This document shows, piece by piece, positions 1 through 8,334 of a stretch of 64,000 nucleotides of DNA. Made by a program: the position numbers and the translations under genes. This DNA is from Pseudomonadota bacterium (GTDB lineage Bacteria; Pseudomonadota; Alphaproteobacteria; Sphingomonadales; Sphingomonadaceae), in the NCBI GenBank assembly GCA_020160755.1, contig JAIUPN010000013.1, positions 62,001 through 126,000 of the forward strand. The letters run 5' to 3'. How positions within the stretch are numbered: position 1 is the stretch's first letter; the number at the start of each line of letters is the position of its first letter. The notes under the pieces were generated by a model, which saw nothing but the letters and a program-made list of their open reading frames with translations, had not been told where the DNA came from and searched no databases.

Positions 1-840
1 CATCATGAAGGTGCCGCGCGCGGCGAGCCCCGCCCAGGCCTCGACGCGGTCGCCCATGTGGATGTCGCCGGCGACGGGATAGGTCGAGCCCCAGCTTCCC
101 ATGCACCAGAAGAGTGGATCGACGACCTTGCCTGCGGCGGCCGCGGCGCTATCCGCCATGCAGGCGAGCCCCGCGGCGGGGTTGCCGAACAGGATGCCCT
201 CAGGCTGGATGATCGCGCCCAATGTTCCCGACTGCCAGGTCGGGAGAACTTCGGTCATCATCGCGACGTCGAACCCGTCCTCCTCGATGCATGGCAGATC
301 GGTGAACATGTCGAGCATCTTCCAGACCGGCGCCTGATAATAATGCATCTGGGCGAAGAGCTTGGTGGTGTTGGTGCCGTCGGAGATCGACGACTGGCTG
401 CCCTGCAGCTTGCCACCCGTCGGCATGATATCGACGCCGAGTGCCATCATGCAGCCGGGCTCGGTCACGACGTCGACCATGCGGTTGGGCGTCCAGAAGC
501 TCACCTTCACGCCGAACCAGAAGCTCGCGCCGTTGCGGCAGGCGCATAAGGGCTTGGAGGCCGATTGCGCGTCGAGCGCCTTGTCGAGCTTGTCGTAGCT
601 TCCAACGCGAACGCCGCCGATCGTGATGGGGAAGATGCAGTTCCAGCGCACCTTGGTGATCGGGTTGAAGATCGTGTCCGAGGGGCATTTGGAGGCGTGG
701 GCGGGCATTGCGGGCAACGCGATCCCGACGAGGAGCGTGGCTGCAAGCGCTCCGAGCTTAAGCCGTCTCGCCCGGGTCGTGCCCACGCCGCGTGTCTCGG
801 CGCCGGACGGCGTGTCGAGATGGACGGGGCGAGCGAGCAT
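1..840 (-). CDS. traU: Conjugal transfer protein TraU (3' end outside window)
   Basis: TraU is a periplasmic protein of F-type type IV secretion, needed for mating-pair stabilisation and DNA transfer. Translating the minus strand from an ATG at 838-840 gives 280 codons with no stop before the window edge. The start has a basic N-terminus and a hydrophobic signal segment (about residues 28-47), followed by a Cys-rich mature region with KCPSDTIFNPI, KPLCACRNG and DPLFWCMGSWGSTYP. These are hallmarks of the family, whose F member is about 330 residues. In F the gene directly follows traW. Here about 1 kb with an opposing gene and a terminator intervenes, so it probably needs its own promoter. 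Confidence 0.9.
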   Translation of the reverse strand, partial: MLARPVHLDTPSGAETRGVGTTRARRLKLGALAATLLVGIALPAMPAHASKCPSDTIFNPITKVRWNCIFPITIGGVRVGSYDKLDKALDAQSASKPLCACRNGASFWFGVKVSFWTPNRMVDVVTEPGCMMALGVDIMPTGGKLQGSQSSISDGTNTTKLFAQMHYYQAPVWKMLDMFTDLPCIEEDGFDVAMMTEVLPTWQSGTLGAIIQPEGILFGNPAAGLACMADSAAAAAGKVVDPLFWCMGSWGSTYPVAGDIHMGDRVEAWAGLAARGTFMM

Positions 841-1233
841 AGGATCTCCGTTGCGCCGCTCGGGGACGCCTGAAGGTTAGCGAATATTGGAAAGGCGGCG
901 GTCGATGCTGCGATCTGCCCGCATCTCAGCCCTGTCCGAAAACAGGAATGCCGAGGTGATCGCTGCTGAACAACGGGTGGGGCGCAAACGTGCCGACGAG
1001 AGGCGCTGCCGTTCCGCATTTGCCTGCGAAAGGTTCAGGAAGCTGTCGAATTATCCGGATTTATTGCGAAGCGACGACCCAGCCGAACTTGCATCCAGCC
1101 GCGATCGCCCAAGGCGCTTTGATCATCGGCCTGCTCGAATGTCATTTCGCCCCGGTTTGTATTCTATGAATCTGGTTTGCCGGCGCAGGAATATCTTGTT
1201 CTGGCGGCCGTCGTCGCAATAGGTGGAAAGGAC
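841..1233. other. Non-coding spacer between traU and the SRPBCC gene
   Basis: This is about 390 bases between the divergent starts of traU (minus) and the SRPBCC gene (plus). Open frames here are short, rich in Arg/Ser and resemble no family. It must hold the promoter for the SRPBCC gene and probably one for traU, because the traW transcript should stop at the terminator near 1.7 kb. I could not assign -35/-10 boxes with confidence. Confidence 0.5.
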
Positions 1234-1698
1234 ATGACCTTGCCGGCGACTCACAAGACTTCCCGCGTCATCCTCGCAAAGCCGCGCGCGATATTCCGCA
1301 CGCTGCTCGACCCCGAGACGATTCCGGCATGGCGGCTGCCGGGCGGTGTGACGGCGCGGATCGAACATTTCGACTCTCGCCCGGGCGGGGCTTACCGCAT
1401 CGCATTTCAGCAATCGCGGGAGGGGCCAGAGGAGAGCGAATCGAGCAAGGTTGCCGGTGTCGTCGACGGCAGGTTCGCGGAAATTCTTCCCGACGAGCGG
1501 ATCGTCGAGAGCGTCCGCTTCGACATCGCAAACCCTCCCTCGCAGGGAGAATTGTCGATCACGACCATACTCGAGCAAGTCAAAGACGGGACAAAGGTTA
1601 CGATAGCGGCGGCGGATGTTCCGTCCGGGATCAGCGAAGGCGATTGTCGCGCCGGGATGGATATGATGCTCAAGAAGCTCGCCAACTTCGTCGAATAA
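1234..1698 (+). CDS. SRPBCC / AHSA1-like domain protein
   Basis: A 154-residue protein of the START/SRPBCC fold (activator of Hsp90 ATPase 1-like branch). These are cytosolic helix-grip proteins that bind hydrophobic ligands; the substrate cannot be inferred. Family features are RVILAKPRAIFRTLLDPET at the start, a PGG turn with GGAYRIAF in the middle, and a C-terminal amphipathic helix (GMDMMLKKLANFVE). The ATG at 1234 is preferred over the upstream ATG at 1177 because AGGTGGAAAG sits just before it and the fold begins here. It lies antisense inside the tra operon between traW and traU, so it looks like cargo or an insertion, not a transfer gene. Confidence 0.75.
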   Translation: MTLPATHKTSRVILAKPRAIFRTLLDPETIPAWRLPGGVTARIEHFDSRPGGAYRIAFQQSREGPEESESSKVAGVVDGRFAEILPDERIVESVRFDIANPPSQGELSITTILEQVKDGTKVTIAAADVPSGISEGDCRAGMDMMLKKLANFVE

Positions 1699-1703
1699 CG
1701 ATC

Positions 1704-1744
1704 AAAAAAATGACACCCACCCGGCCGAAGCCGAATGGGTGTCA
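1704..1744 (-). terminator. Intrinsic terminator on the traW strand
   Basis: Read on the minus strand, a 15-bp stem starting TGACACCCA closes on a TTCG tetraloop and is followed at once by seven T residues (plus-strand A run at 1704-1710). Two of the stem pairs are U-G wobbles in minus-strand RNA but would be C-A mismatches in plus-strand RNA, and only the minus orientation has the U tail. It therefore acts on transcripts coming from traW, about 170 bases downstream of its stop. Confidence 0.85.
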
Positions 1745-1915
1745 AGATGAAGATCCCTGTCCTCGTTGCCGAGGGAGAGCTCTCCTGGGTCGCAGTGCCG
1801 GGTTATGCGCTCTGTTCGATTCGGGATTGGATGAAAGCGCCAAAAGGCCAGGACGCGAAAGATTGTTCCGCTCTGGGCAGCGAGCAATGGCCAATCGTTG
1901 CGAAGGGCGCGCGGT

Positions 1916-2566
1916 CTATTTAATCGGACGTCGACGTTCGATCTCGAACTCCTGCAGTTCGAGCTTCTGCCCAACCTGCTCCACGATGACGGGCGCGACG
2001 GTCAGTCCGAGCCGATCCCTGATACGCTCTTCGAGGATGAAAAGCGGTCGTCCCACCTTCTCACCGAGCGCGATCGGATCGGTCGATGCTGTCTCTCCCC
2101 CGGCCAGCAATATCCAGTCGATCGGACGGGCTTGCATGATCGCCCAGCCAATATCACGCGGATGCACGACCACGAGCCGCTGCGGCAACGATACATAGGC
2201 AAGGGGATTGAAGGTGTAGCCCTTCTGGTAGAGCAGCTTGCCATCGGGCAAGCGAATTTCGAAATCGAGCGTATGAAAGGGGATGACGGTGCGCCGCCGA
2301 TCCACCGCCGCGACGCCGAGGGCCGCGGATTTCATAGCGCTCCAGCCTTCTCGTGGCCCGAACCGCTCGGCGATACTCGGCGGCTGCCGCGCCGCGCGCG
2401 CCTCAATCTCGGCGAGGGCGTCGGGCTCGGCAATCGGCCAGGTCCGGCCAATGATCGACGTCTGACCATGCGCTGACGCGCCTATGAAGACGGCGGCGGC
2501 GACAAGCCCTATCGACATCCCGAACTGCAAGGCCGCGAGCCGGATACGCTGGGCGTCATGGTCCAC
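1916..2566 (-). CDS. traW: Conjugal transfer protein TraW
   Basis: A 216-residue periplasmic TraW, involved in F-pilus assembly with TraU and TrbC. The product starts at a GTG (2566) overlapping the end of the upstream small gene. It has a hydrophobic export segment at about residues 12-33 (ending ASAHGQ) and then the family core RTWPIAEPDALAEIEARA. The C-terminal half carries FNPLAYVSLPQRLVVV and DWILLAGG, typical of TraW. Length is close to F TraW (about 210). It is the last gene of the coupled traA-W block before the terminator at 1704-1744. Confidence 0.9.
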   Translation of the reverse strand: MDHDAQRIRLAALQFGMSIGLVAAAVFIGASAHGQTSIIGRTWPIAEPDALAEIEARAARQPPSIAERFGPREGWSAMKSAALGVAAVDRRRTVIPFHTLDFEIRLPDGKLLYQKGYTFNPLAYVSLPQRLVVVHPRDIGWAIMQARPIDWILLAGGETASTDPIALGEKVGRPLFILEERIRDRLGLTVAPVIVEQVGQKLELQEFEIERRRPIK

Positions 2567-2792
2567 CGCGATTTCTCCACCTGTCCTTCGGATCGACCGC
2601 GCTTTCGCCGATGACCGCGCCGATGAAGCAGCCTAGGGTCAGCAGACCGAGGAGGATGATCAGCGACCTCGGGGATGGGATGTCCGTGGGGGCAGCGAGC
2701 AGGATTGCAGCCTGCACCACGCCGAACAGCAGCCCCGAGACCACGAGCCGGATGACGCCCGGCGAGGGCGCGTTGGAGAAGATGCCGTTCAC
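2556..2792 (-). CDS. Small two-helix membrane protein in the tra operon
   Basis: A 78-residue protein starting at a GTG that overlaps the stop of the gene before it (GTGA), with its own stop overlapping the traW start. It has two hydrophobic segments (about residues 15-33 and 40-60) and a charged tail ending DRWRNRGGP. F has trbI between traC and traW; the position fits, but the size and two-helix layout differ from TrbI, so I do not transfer that name. Tight translational coupling on both sides argues that it is a real gene of the transfer apparatus. Confidence 0.7.
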   Translation of the reverse strand: MNGIFSNAPSPGVIRLVVSGLLFGVVQAAILLAAPTDIPSPRSLIILLGLLTLGCFIGAVIGESAVDPKDRWRNRGGP

Positions 2793-3115
2793 CGGCGCCG
2801 CCCGCGCCACCGGATCATCACTCCGCTCGCGACGCTCGAAAGCCAGATCAGCAGCATCCCGCTCGCAAAGCAGGCGATGCCGACGGTCACCGACGCCTGG
2901 ACAACGATGTTCGTTGGCTGATCGATGAGTAAGCCCGCGATCAATACCAGGCCCGACATCATAACGGTCTCGATCGCAACGAGACGAAAGCGCCAATAGA
3001 ATGCCCGGCGTTCGGCTTCCGCCGCGACAGCTGCCTCGAAGCGTGTGCGGTCGCCCGGTAGCATCACGTCCAGATCCAACTTGAGTTGATGGGCGTGGCC
3101 CGTTCTCCGCCTCAT
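2789..3115 (-). CDS. Small inner-membrane protein downstream of traC
   Basis: A 108-residue product starting MRRRTGHAHQL, whose ATG overlaps the traC stop as ATGA. A basic and charged N-terminal half (residues 1-45) is followed by two membrane helices at about 49-68 and 72-95 and a very basic C-terminus (RWRGRRR). No family is recognised. It sits in the slot of F trbI, between traC and traW, and overlaps the next small gene by GTGA. A role in the inner-membrane part of the secretion channel is plausible but inferred only from position. Confidence 0.65.
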   Translation of the reverse strand: MRRRTGHAHQLKLDLDVMLPGDRTRFEAAVAAEAERRAFYWRFRLVAIETVMMSGLVLIAGLLIDQPTNIVVQASVTVGIACFASGMLLIWLSSVASGVMIRWRGRRR

Positions 3116-5646
3116 GTCATGCGCCCCAGCTCGGGCGCAGGCGAAGACCGTTCGCCAAGAATCTCCCTCGGATCGACGCCGGCGAGTTCGCACACGGCTT
3201 CGAGCGGCGAACGGCCCGCGCGCATCAGTGCCTCGAACGCTGCGACCTCGCCGGGGGCGCTGGTGTTGATCCAGTAACTGAACGGATCGACGACGAGGCG
3301 CGCAATGCCGAGTCCGAGCGGACTGTCGATGAAGACCTCGCTGTAATTGGGCTTGTTGTTGCGGACGGACTTCAGGAGTTCGAGGACGAACCCCGAATAA
3401 TCGAGGATCTTGTTTTCAACCGCGCGGTCATAAGTCGATCCCTGAAGTAGGAAGCGCGTCGCCGCATTTTCGAGGATGACCTGTCCCGTGCCGCCGAACA
3501 GGGTAAGGTCGTTCATCGACTGAAGGACGATGCCGAAGCTGCCCTGGTATTTGCGTGCCCGGCGATAGCCTTGAGCGAACGCTTCGGCCAGCCGCGACAG
3601 GTCCTGCCCGTCGCTCTTGGTCATGAACTGCGCGGCTTCGTCGCAAAGCACGAAGCGCGGACGGTCACGCGCGGACAGGTAAAGCTCCTGCGTGACTGCG
3701 TTCACGACGACCATGACGATGACGTTGAACAGATCGGGCATGGCCTTCAGCCGTTCAAGTTCGAGCACGACAAATTCGTCGGCGGAGATGTCGAAGGTCG
3801 ATGGCCCGTTGAAGAAATGCCCATAGGCCCCGTCCGACCCGAAATCGCGCAAGTTGAACGCGAGTTCGCGGGCGACCGGCTTCAGATGGTCGACGCGGTC
3901 GAGATCGGCCGCGGCAAATTGCGGATAGGCGCCGAGCCAGACGCGGACCGAGTCGATGCCCTCGTCGGCATGGCCCTCGTCGATCGTCCACTGGACGGCT
4001 GACTTGATCAGGTTCCATTCCGAGGTCGAGACGCCTTTGCGCGTCGCGGCGTTCGCCATCTCGGCGACGATCGCGACCGCCATAGCGATCGCCGACTGTT
4101 TATCCTCGCCGTCGAGCGCGAGCCCGAGGTCGAAGGGATTGAGGACGAGCCGCTCTTCGCCGATGTCGATATAGCGGCCCGAGCAAAGCGTGCAGAGTTT
4201 GCGATAGCTGCCGCCGATGTCGATGATGCGGATGAGCGCGTTCTGCGCAAAATATTGGCGGCAAAGATCATTGAGCAGGAAGCTCTTGCCGGCGCCGCTC
4301 TCGGCGGCGACGATGAAATTATAATTGTTGATGCGCGGATCGAAGAGATCGAGCGTGATCAACTGCCCCTTGCGCCCGGTGTAGAGGAGTGCGGGGCGAC
4401 CGCCGCCACGGAAATCGGTCTGGATCGGCGCCATCAGCGCGGTCGCCTTCACCGGCATCTTGAAATCGCGCTCGAGCATCTTGAGCGTGCGGCGTTCGGG
4501 ATAGAGGCCGAACGGTAAGCTCGCGGTGAGCAGGATCGGGTTGAGGTAGGATTCTTCCTGCACCATCCATGGCAGCGGCTCGCTTTCCCATAGGCGCTTC
4601 GCGCGCGCGGCCATTTCGCGCGCCTGGTGGCGGTCGCGGCCGAACACCCAGACGCAGGGCATCACCGAGACGAAGCGGCTGTTGCCGGCCTCATCGAGCA
4701 CCCAGCCGATTTCCTCGATCTGCTTGCCGACCTCGACCGCGAAGCTGCCTGCGGCTTTCTGCGCAGAGAGGATCTGCGCGCGCTTGTGAATCTCGAACTG
4801 CGAATGGTCGAAGAGGATGTTGAGGCAATAGAGAAAGGGACCGCCGATCTGGTCGCTGTCCTCGGCGCTTCCGCGCATCCCGCCCGTCAGGCGGTTAGCG
4901 CGCTCCGCGGTAACGCGCCGCGCCGGCGCCTTTGGTGTCAGGCAGCGCGCGACCTGATTGCCGAGAAAGACTTCGGGGCCATCGAATGCGAGATCGGGGC
5001 CGGCATCGACGATCTGCTTGCGGATCGGCGGCGCGGCGCGGCCGGCTGAGGATGCTGCATAGACGCCGGGCGCAGCATCGAACACGCCATTGAAGATGCG
5101 CCGGTAGAACGCAACCATCTCTTCCGGCGCGAGACGACGGATGCCGAGTTTGGCGAGCTGCTCTTCGATCTGGCGGCGAAGGTCGCTGTGCATCGGTGTG
5201 CGCGTCTTGACCGCTAGGAAGGTCCGGAAATCGCGCACCGGGATGCCATGAAGCGCGGCGAGACCATTTCGACCTTCGTTGAGATAGGCATGCGTCCGCC
5301 GCGCCGACGCCTGGATCAACGGGTCAAGCCGCGTCTTGAGATCGAGATATTGGTCGAGCGCGGGCGCGATTAGCGGGTCGGCGAAGCTGATCAGCTGCAC
5401 GACGCTATTCTCGGGAAACTGGATATTGAGCAGGCCGAGCAGCGCCTGGTGAACATGCGCGAACATATAGGCCGCGGGTGTCAGCTCCCAGGCATAACCC
5501 CAACCGTCGTCGATGCAGAGGAACGCCCCTTCTTCCTCGACCCATGCGACGAGCGGCACGAAGTCGGAATAGCGGTCGCGGGCAACCGCGCGGTGCAGAG
5601 CGGCGAAGGTCAGTCCGCCGCCAGTTCCGGTTCCGGGCGCTTTCAC
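3112..5646 (-). CDS. traC: TraC, VirB4-like ATPase of the F-type conjugation machine
   Basis: An 844-residue ATPase that energises pilus assembly at the inner membrane. Its N-terminal domain (about 1-380) is the TraC/VirB4 type. The ATPase domain has a Walker A AAESGAGKSFLLND at about 448-460 and a Walker B RPRFVLCDEAAQF at about 663-675, followed by the family's QSMNDL region. Length matches F TraC (about 875). It overlaps traV at its start and the following small gene at its stop, both by ATGA-like junctions, so the whole block is probably translated from one mRNA. Confidence 0.95.
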   Translation of the reverse strand: MKAPGTGTGGGLTFAALHRAVARDRYSDFVPLVAWVEEEGAFLCIDDGWGYAWELTPAAYMFAHVHQALLGLLNIQFPENSVVQLISFADPLIAPALDQYLDLKTRLDPLIQASARRTHAYLNEGRNGLAALHGIPVRDFRTFLAVKTRTPMHSDLRRQIEEQLAKLGIRRLAPEEMVAFYRRIFNGVFDAAPGVYAASSAGRAAPPIRKQIVDAGPDLAFDGPEVFLGNQVARCLTPKAPARRVTAERANRLTGGMRGSAEDSDQIGGPFLYCLNILFDHSQFEIHKRAQILSAQKAAGSFAVEVGKQIEEIGWVLDEAGNSRFVSVMPCVWVFGRDRHQAREMAARAKRLWESEPLPWMVQEESYLNPILLTASLPFGLYPERRTLKMLERDFKMPVKATALMAPIQTDFRGGGRPALLYTGRKGQLITLDLFDPRINNYNFIVAAESGAGKSFLLNDLCRQYFAQNALIRIIDIGGSYRKLCTLCSGRYIDIGEERLVLNPFDLGLALDGEDKQSAIAMAVAIVAEMANAATRKGVSTSEWNLIKSAVQWTIDEGHADEGIDSVRVWLGAYPQFAAADLDRVDHLKPVARELAFNLRDFGSDGAYGHFFNGPSTFDISADEFVVLELERLKAMPDLFNVIVMVVVNAVTQELYLSARDRPRFVLCDEAAQFMTKSDGQDLSRLAEAFAQGYRRARKYQGSFGIVLQSMNDLTLFGGTGQVILENAATRFLLQGSTYDRAVENKILDYSGFVLELLKSVRNNKPNYSEVFIDSPLGLGIARLVVDPFSYWINTSAPGEVAAFEALMRAGRSPLEAVCELAGVDPREILGERSSPAPELGRMT

Positions 5647-6242
5647 GGTCGCGGGTCCGTGGCGGAGGGCGCGATCGATGTCAGACCGGGTCCCGGTGCC
5701 TCACGGATCTGTTCGAGCACAGGCGCGCGCGCAGCGGCCGAGACAGGCGGTACCAGAAATCCACCGACCACCCAGGAAGGGGTTTCGAGGACCGAGTAGA
5801 CGAAGCGCGGCATGTAGAGCCGGTCAGGCCGGTTTCGGTCGGCATAGGGGAGGATCAGTGTCCGAACCGCCTGGGCTGGCCGTAGCATCGGCGTATCGGG
5901 CGCATCGATGAGGCCCTGGAGCTCGCGGTAAACGCTATCGCGATAACCCGCATAAGCCCCAGCATCATTGCGATCGCGGCGCGGGGCGCGGCTGTCTTTT
6001 CCCTTCAGCAGCGCCTTGTCGCGCGTCACCGCCGGGTCGGAGCGCGATGTTCGGCCAGCGGCTGCATCTTCATAGGCTCTCTCGGGATGGATACATTGGC
6101 CATGATCGTCATTCTTGCAGCTGAATGTCTCGCTGTAGGGAGACATGGCGGAACCCAGCACCGCACAGCCCGCCAGGGGTATTAGAAGGGAAACTGTGAT
6201 CCCGCTGCGGAGCAGGCGATGGCGGTTCGTCAAATCAAACAT
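5643..6242 (-). CDS. traV: TraV, outer-membrane lipoprotein of the conjugation channel
   Basis: A lipoprotein of about 199 residues that forms the outer-membrane core complex with TraK and TraB (VirB7-like). A signal peptide ends in the lipobox LAGC, with the lipidated Cys near residue 26. The mature start PYSETFSCKNDDHGQC is typical of TraV. An earlier ATG at 6272 overlaps the traB stop as TAATG, but the ATG at 6242 has a good AAAGGA seven bases upstream and gives a normal signal peptide, so it is preferred. The C-terminus is Ala/Pro-rich and overlaps the traC start. Confidence 0.88.
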   Translation of the reverse strand: MFDLTNRHRLLRSGITVSLLIPLAGCAVLGSAMSPYSETFSCKNDDHGQCIHPERAYEDAAAGRTSRSDPAVTRDKALLKGKDSRAPRRDRNDAGAYAGYRDSVYRELQGLIDAPDTPMLRPAQAVRTLILPYADRNRPDRLYMPRFVYSVLETPSWVVGGFLVPPVSAAARAPVLEQIREAPGPGLTSIAPSATDPRP

Positions 6243-6271
6243 AGACAATCCTTTGAGATCGAGGCGGTGCA

Positions 6272-7573
6272 TTAGAACTTGCTTCCGGCGGTCGGTTTGA
6301 TTTCGAGCGTGACGCCTTCCTGGATGACGACCACGACGTCCTTCGCGGCGCCGACTTCGACAATGGGGCCGGCCTGGCGCGCGAGATCGAGGTAGAAATC
6401 CGTCAGCTTGTCGGAGGATTTAGAGAGCCCGCCTGCGATCCCGGCCTTGGCGGCGTCGCCCGCATCGAGCGACCGCACCGAGCCAAGCGCCGAGGTCGAG
6501 ACCTCGCCGACGGTATTCTCGACCGTCTGGCTGATACCGCTGATCGTACCGGCGATGAAGGCGCGCGCAAGGCTCGCACCGGCGCGCGTGACCACCTTGC
6601 CGCTCAGACCCTTTTTGCCGTCGGTATCGACAAAGAAGCCCTTGATGGGCTGGTCGACCACCGAGCGTTCGTCGAAATCAACGCATGACAGCGACACGAG
6701 CTGGACCTCGACACGTTCCTTGGCGAGACTGCCGGTCGCATTGCCGATGACGAAGCAGCCCGAGAGGTTGGCTTTAACGTCATTGGGCAGCACCGCCGGC
6801 GCCTGGACGCGGGCAATCAGTGGCTCGGGGTTCGAGGTCGCATCGCGGCTTGCGAGCGCGTCGATCCCGGTCAGCAGCCGCGCCTTCATGAAACCAGGCG
6901 GCAAATAGATCGTCCGGGACTTTTTTTTAGCGCCTCCGGGTGCGGCCTTCCCGTCGGCAGAGGCAACAGCACCGGGCGCCGACACCGCCGCACCGATCGC
7001 GCCGACGGTTTTTTCGACGGGAGGTGCGGGCGGGGCAGGGGGCGCGGCGGGCGGCATCGGCGGCGCCGGGATCTCGCCCGCCAGGGCTTCAGCCTCGCCG
7101 GGCGCCGGCGGGTAATCGGGTATGGCGCCGGGCAGCGCGGGTGGCAGCCCCGGATCGCCATCCGGAGACGATGCGGGTTTGCTGCCGGGGATGACCTTGC
7201 CTTCCTCGATCGCCGCGACGCGCTCTCCGAGCAGCGACTGGCCTTCGAGGATCTTCTGGAGGTCGCCGCGAAGCTTCACCTCGAGGCTGTCACCGCGGAG
7301 CCCCGCACCCATGTCGAGCTTGGTCGCCGCGGGCGCTTCGGGCTTGCTGTCGTCGCCGCCCGTGCTTGCGGTGTAGAGGCCGGTTCCGAGCAGCGCGACG
7401 ACGCCAGCGACGCCGAGTTGCTTGGCGCGCAGCTTCTGCTTCGAACTCATCCGCGCCCAGCGCTCCTTGAGCGCGAGCAGGGCAGGGCCACGCTCGGGTC
7501 GCGAGAACTCGGGCGGCAACGGCTGGCCGATCTCGCCGAGATCGAGCGCCTCCTGTTCACCGCCGGCGGTCAT
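6272..7573 (-). CDS. traB: TraB, VirB10-like scaffold protein
   Basis: A 433-residue protein that spans both membranes and joins the outer core to the inner-membrane complex. It has an N-terminal cytoplasmic segment, one membrane helix (about residues 50-68, LGVAGVVALLGTGLY), a coiled-coil-prone stretch, and a Pro/Ala-rich linker (about 145-190). The C-terminal VirB10-like beta domain contains KARLLTGIDALASRDATSNPEP and a region around NLSGCFVIGNATGSL. The start overlaps the traK stop (ATGA). A much longer upstream open frame is ignored because it would run through traK. Confidence 0.92.
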   Translation of the reverse strand: MTAGGEQEALDLGEIGQPLPPEFSRPERGPALLALKERWARMSSKQKLRAKQLGVAGVVALLGTGLYTASTGGDDSKPEAPAATKLDMGAGLRGDSLEVKLRGDLQKILEGQSLLGERVAAIEEGKVIPGSKPASSPDGDPGLPPALPGAIPDYPPAPGEAEALAGEIPAPPMPPAAPPAPPAPPVEKTVGAIGAAVSAPGAVASADGKAAPGGAKKKSRTIYLPPGFMKARLLTGIDALASRDATSNPEPLIARVQAPAVLPNDVKANLSGCFVIGNATGSLAKERVEVQLVSLSCVDFDERSVVDQPIKGFFVDTDGKKGLSGKVVTRAGASLARAFIAGTISGISQTVENTVGEVSTSALGSVRSLDAGDAAKAGIAGGLSKSSDKLTDFYLDLARQAGPIVEVGAAKDVVVVIQEGVTLEIKPTAGSKF

Positions 7574-8334
7574 TGTCCGTCTCCGCGCCGGATGACGATC
7601 AGCCGGGCGCTCTCGCCCGCCTTGAGGGTGAGGCGATCGAGCGTCACGGCGAAGATATCGACGCCGAGGGCACGGTCGAGAAACTGCCGTTCCTCCAGGA
7701 TCGCATCGCTGTCGCTGGTGAGGCGATATTCGGAAGCCGAGAGGCCCGATCCTTCGATCTCGAGCCTGCGGCGCTCGGAGAGTGTCGCCGACGGGATAGC
7801 TTGGACCGTGATCAGGCCCGATCGCGGCGCGATCTCGGTGAAACTCGCCGGCACGCGATCCTGCAGCATCGCGAGGCTGATTGAGATCGCTCGCTCTTCC
7901 TCGACCAGCGGGCCGAGAAGGTCTTCGTTGGCCTGCGCGCGCTGCGGACGACCCGGAGCGAGGGTCACGGTCTGGGCCGGGATATCCGACGGTTCGGCGT
8001 AAAGCGGATAGATTGCCCCGTTGCACGAAATGAAGAACTCACTCGGCGTCGTCACATAGGTGCGGGTAACTGCTCCCATGTCGTCGATCTCCTTGACGAG
8101 GAACTTCACCCAGGCGTCCGATCCTGCGCGCTCGACGGCGATCGCCTTCTCGGCCGAGAACTTCACATCCTCGATCTCGCCGCCGACACAGACGATATGA
8201 TTGACGTCGCGGTTCGACAGCCGGATCGTGCTGACCTGGTCGGGAAGCGCGGTGATCGGCTGCGCGAATGCGAAAGTCGGCAGCAGCGACGCGGCGCAAA
8301 TGAGCGCCGCGCCCGCCCTAGCGAGCCTGGGCAT
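7570..8334 (-). CDS. traK: TraK, VirB9-like secreted core protein
   Basis: A periplasmic or outer-membrane-associated protein of about 254 residues, the VirB9 counterpart that contacts TraV and TraB. A clear Sec signal peptide (MPRLARAGAALICAAS, ending AFAQ) precedes the TraK secretin-like domain, with STIRLSNRDVNHIVC, KFLVKEID and the C-terminal LTLKAGESARLIVIRRG. The ATG at 8334 is chosen over one 14 codons upstream because it gives the normal signal peptide. It overlaps the traE end by about 16 bases and the traB start by four. Confidence 0.9.
   Translation of the reverse strand: MPRLARAGAALICAASLLPTFAFAQPITALPDQVSTIRLSNRDVNHIVCVGGEIEDVKFSAEKAIAVERAGSDAWVKFLVKEIDDMGAVTRTYVTTPSEFFISCNGAIYPLYAEPSDIPAQTVTLAPGRPQRAQANEDLLGPLVEEERAISISLAMLQDRVPASFTEIAPRSGLITVQAIPSATLSERRRLEIEGSGLSASEYRLTSDSDAILEERQFLDRALGVDIFAVTLDRLTLKAGESARLIVIRRGDGQ

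Noticed and set aside
887..1222. A 111-codon plus frame before the SRPBCC gene
   Set aside because: Arg/Ser-rich, no ribosome site and no family; it fills the promoter spacer.
1735..1923. A 62-codon plus frame after the terminator
   Set aside because: No ribosome site, overlaps the terminator stem, and no similarity that I can see.
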